Of a DNA stretch of 17,380 bases, positions 15,694 through 17,380 are shown piece after piece. The position numbers and the translations under genes were made by a program. The stretch is from CAZDWZ01 sp964509425. Lineage in GTDB: Bacteria > Bdellovibrionota_C > UBA2361 > SZUA-149 > CAZDWZ01. Where the stretch lies: the NCBI GenBank assembly GCA_964509425.1, contig CAZDWZ010000031.1, forward strand, positions 1 through 17,380, in the 5' to 3' direction. The notes under the pieces were generated by a model. That model was not told the DNA's origin. It saw nothing but the letters and a program-made list of their open reading frames with translations, and did not search any database. Numbering within the stretch: position 1 is the stretch's first letter; the number at the start of each line of letters is the position of its first letter.

Positions 15694-16056
15694 TTAGTCG
15701 CCGCGTTCGCTCTGCTTCCAACAGGGCGGTAGCTCAATCCTGAACTTCAGCTTTTTGCCTTTAATCCGGAAGTCGACGTCAACGTCATGCTCTTCTCCGC
15801 CTCGCATGTCTTTACAACCAGAGTACTGTTCGGTCTCGAACTCGATCGTGGCTGTCCCAGTCGTAGCATCATCAAAAGACACATCCGGCACATAGATGTC
15901 AGGCAGTAACTCCGTTCTCGCATCCGTGTGGTCGATTTTGCGCTCGAGGAGAGGAGCAAACTGATCGGCGTTACCTTCGATTGCGTCCTTGACTGCCTGC
16001 TGGCGGTCCTCCAAATCGGAGTCGAAGTCCAGTTCAAAAATCAATTTGTCGCGCAT
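15694..16056 (-). CDS. Small acidic protein of unknown function (120 aa)
   Basis: An ATG with a strong ribosome site (AGAGGA, plus-strand complement TCCTCT at 16061-16066) supports this start; an upstream in-frame start would add 16 poorly supported residues. The protein is acidic. The N-terminal part DKLIFELDFDSDLEDRQQA leads into a predicted helix, and the second half alternates charged and hydrophobic residues (TATIEFETEQY, then DVDVDFRIKGKKLKFRIELP), suggesting a small beta-rich domain. There is no membrane span, and only two Cys. I recognise no family. It converges on the nuclease-STAND gene, with 16 bases between the stops, so it is probably acquired with it or is an independent small gene. 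A link to defence is only positional. Confidence 0.7.
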   Translation of the reverse strand: MRDKLIFELDFDSDLEDRQQAVKDAIEGNADQFAPLLERKIDHTDARTELLPDIYVPDVSFDDATTGTATIEFETEQYSGCKDMRGGEEHDVDVDFRIKGKKLKFRIELPPCWKQSERGD

Positions 16057-16236
16057 AAGTTCCTCTTTTCGCAAACTTGGTAGGTAGGGACGCGGAAGGG
16101 CCAAACATCACTACCATCTGAGTTGGAAATGGGGGTAGACGTCTGCAATTCAATCCTTGTTCACCGCAACGGGTGACAGCGATGTCTTTTTGTCAGTTGT
16201 TAACAGAATGCAACTACTCGTCGCCCGTCCGGCGTT

Positions 16237-16270
16237 GGTTTCGACGAAACCGCATGCCTGCCGTCAGGCA
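16237..16270. repeat. Two adjacent short hairpins
   Basis: GGTTTCG-A-CGAAACC (16237-16251, 7-bp arms) is followed after 3 bases by TGCCTG-CCGT-CAGGCA (16255-16270, 6-bp arms). Both are perfect. There is no T-run. They could be the remains of a REP-like element or of structured RNA. Confidence 0.45.
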
Positions 16271-16290
16271 GCACTCCGGGACGTCTTGAG

Positions 16291-16343
16291 CGTCCGGTAG
16301 GGGCTGAACTGAGCTGATTCGGCGACCGTCCGGTTTGGGCTGA
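16291..16343. repeat. Imperfect 17-bp direct repeats
   Basis: CGTCCGGTAGGGGCTGA (16291-16307) and CGTCCGGTTTGGGCTGA (16327-16343) agree at 15 of 17 positions, and both are followed shortly by GAGC. The start points are 36 bases apart. They resemble degenerate intergenic repeats of proteobacteria. Confidence 0.45.
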
Positions 16344-16896
16344 CACGAGCCATTCGCCAAGCACGTCTTCCCTTCCTGCATCTGGTTACTGAAGCGATCA
16401 GTTAGTGCCTTAGAACACACCGAATACGAGCCAACAGTCGCCACCTAGGGCTTCCCCCTAGCCTCGCCAATCCCCCCGTACAAATGCCTCCGCGGACCGA
16501 AGAACACTTCACGCACTTCGTCCAGCCTTCCTAGTTCGGCGTTTGCGTCTCGTAGTGCGCGGTAGCGCATTTCAGCAGTAGTGAGAACTTTTCTGTATCC
16601 AATCCGTCGACGCCTTGGCTGACGTATAGGCCGGGCAGATTCCCAAAGCGCTGTTCAGCAGTTGACCCAAGAACACATCTATGACGGTGTTTTTCTCGCA
16701 AATGTCGGGTCTTGATCAGTTGGCAGCGACAACATAAGCGGTTTAGTACGACCAGAACTGCAGATGCAAAGAAATCTGCTGGCTGTCTCAGATAGAGTTA
16801 GGTCCACAACTAATTTCCCGTGACGCTTTGCTCTGTTAGGAAGCGAGGACGGGTCGATTCGCAATGCGACCGGATCGAAAAATAAGGGTCAAGCGT

Positions 16897-17380
16897 TTGA
16901 GCAGCCAACACACCACACTTACTCACTTAGAAGCCCACCTCTGGGAGTCCGCCAACATCCTGCGCGGCCCGGTTGATGCGGCCGACTTCAAGACCTACAT
17001 CTTCCCGCTGCTGTTCCTCAAGCGCATCTGCGACGTCTGGGACGAGGAGTACCAGGAGATTGTTGATGAGACCGGCGACGAGCAACTGGCCTGGTTTCCG
17101 GAGTCGCACCGCTTCCAGATCCCGGAAGACTGTCACTGGAATGACGTTCGCACCAAGGCCAGCAATGTCGGGACGGCCCTTCAGCGCGCGATGCGCGAGA
17201 TTGAGAAAGCCAACCCCGACACCCTTTACGGCGTGTTCGGCGATGCCCAGTGGTCGAACAAGGAGAGGCTGTCGGATGCCTTGCTCAAGGACCTGATCGA
17301 GCACTTCTCCAAGCTGCCGTTCGGCAACAAGAACGTCAACTCTGATCTGCTCGGCGACGCCTACGAATACCTGATTAAGA
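16897..17380 (+). CDS. hsdM: HsdM, type I restriction-modification methyltransferase (partial)
   Basis: The 5' 161 codons of a type I DNA adenine methyltransferase subunit, cut by the window edge. The N-terminal HsdM domain is clear: THLEAHLWESANILRG, then VDAADFKTYIFPLLFLKRIC and DVWDEEY, followed by SNVGTALQRAMREIEKANPD and LPFGNKNVNSDLLGDAYEYL, all typical of HsdM before the SAM-binding domain (which lies outside). TTG at 16897 is preferred: AAGGG (16884-16888) is 8 bases upstream, and the sequence then begins MSSQHTTLTHLEAHLW, as in relatives. The ATG at 16864 is in frame but adds 11 basic residues. The frame stays open to 17380. With HsdS it would methylate the recognition site, and with HsdR restrict foreign DNA; those genes would lie to the right. 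Confidence 0.9.
   Translation, partial: MSSQHTTLTHLEAHLWESANILRGPVDAADFKTYIFPLLFLKRICDVWDEEYQEIVDETGDEQLAWFPESHRFQIPEDCHWNDVRTKASNVGTALQRAMREIEKANPDTLYGVFGDAQWSNKERLSDALLKDLIEHFSKLPFGNKNVNSDLLGDAYEYLIK

Larger units (their letters stand above)
16057..16863. other. Intergenic stretch with hairpins and degenerate repeats, no clear gene
   Basis: About 800 bases with frequent stops in all frames. The ORFs present (76 aa at 16214-16444 and 41 aa at 16445-16570, both minus) lack ribosome sites and family signal. The stretch contains the two hairpins and direct repeats listed separately. It may be decayed or regulatory sequence at the junction between the STAND block and the type I restriction locus. 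Confidence 0.5.

Noticed and set aside
16214..16444. 76-codon minus-strand ORF
   Set aside because: No ribosome site, and it spans the hairpins and direct repeats. Composition gives no sign of a real protein.
16445..16570. 41-codon minus-strand ORF with helix-like residues (EMRYRALRDANAELGRL)
   Set aside because: The residues look protein-like and could be a gene remnant, but there is no ribosome site, no family match, and upstream stops leave only a short fragment.
16864..16896. ATG 16864 as the hsdM start
   Set aside because: It is in frame, but it adds basic residues not seen in HsdM N-termini. TTG 16897 has the better-placed AAGGG site.
1..17380. CRISPR array, tRNA or rRNA gene
   Set aside because: No regularly spaced repeats, no cloverleaf-like tRNA sequence with its T-loop motif, and no rRNA-like segment were seen.

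Overview
The window looks like accessory DNA from a Pseudomonadota chromosome, most likely a beta- or gammaproteobacterium such as a Xanthomonadaceae, Pseudomonas or Burkholderiales relative. This is inferred from the moderately high G+C coding style, the AlpA/DUF3987/Gp2 module, and the long UmuD with its glycine-rich GARPGAGRP stretch. No rRNA, tRNA or core metabolic gene is visible that would fix the genus.

Left part (1-3490): replication and control module of a satellite-like integrated element. It holds an AlpA-type regulator overlapping a DUF3987 (YfjI-like) P-loop protein by ATGA, a good Rho-independent terminator, an AT-rich spacer with a perfect 13-bp hairpin and a 50-codon membrane-peptide gene, and an inovirus Gp2/YfjJ-like protein with HUH-like motifs. 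The integrase expected for such an element would lie to the left of the window.

Middle (3540-6975): a VapBC toxin-antitoxin pair with a palindromic operator. Converging on it is a leftward SOS-type set: SRAP (YedK-like abasic-site protein), a long UmuD, and UmuC. The last two overlap by one base (TGATG).

Right part (7155-17380): a defence cluster. A prokaryotic viperin (radical SAM, CNYKCEFC) is transcribed divergently from a large unrecognised 644-aa protein with a TPR-like C-terminus. Next comes a 1679-aa protein that joins an N-terminal PD-(D/E)XK (Cap4-like) nuclease to a STAND-type P-loop NTPase and about 1100 residues of probably helical repeats, the layout of Avs-type antiviral sensors. 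A small unknown acidic protein converges on it. After about 840 bases without a convincing gene, a type I restriction-modification methyltransferase (HsdM) begins and runs off the right edge.

Together the right half reads as stacked anti-phage layers: chain-terminator nucleotides from viperin, a nuclease-STAND sensor-effector, and type I restriction. It sits beside stress genes (TA pair, SOS polymerase) and an integrative-element module. The least explained items are the viperin-divergent 644-aa protein, the 120-aa protein opposite the STAND gene, and the hairpin plus Gp2 pair as a possible replication origin and initiator.
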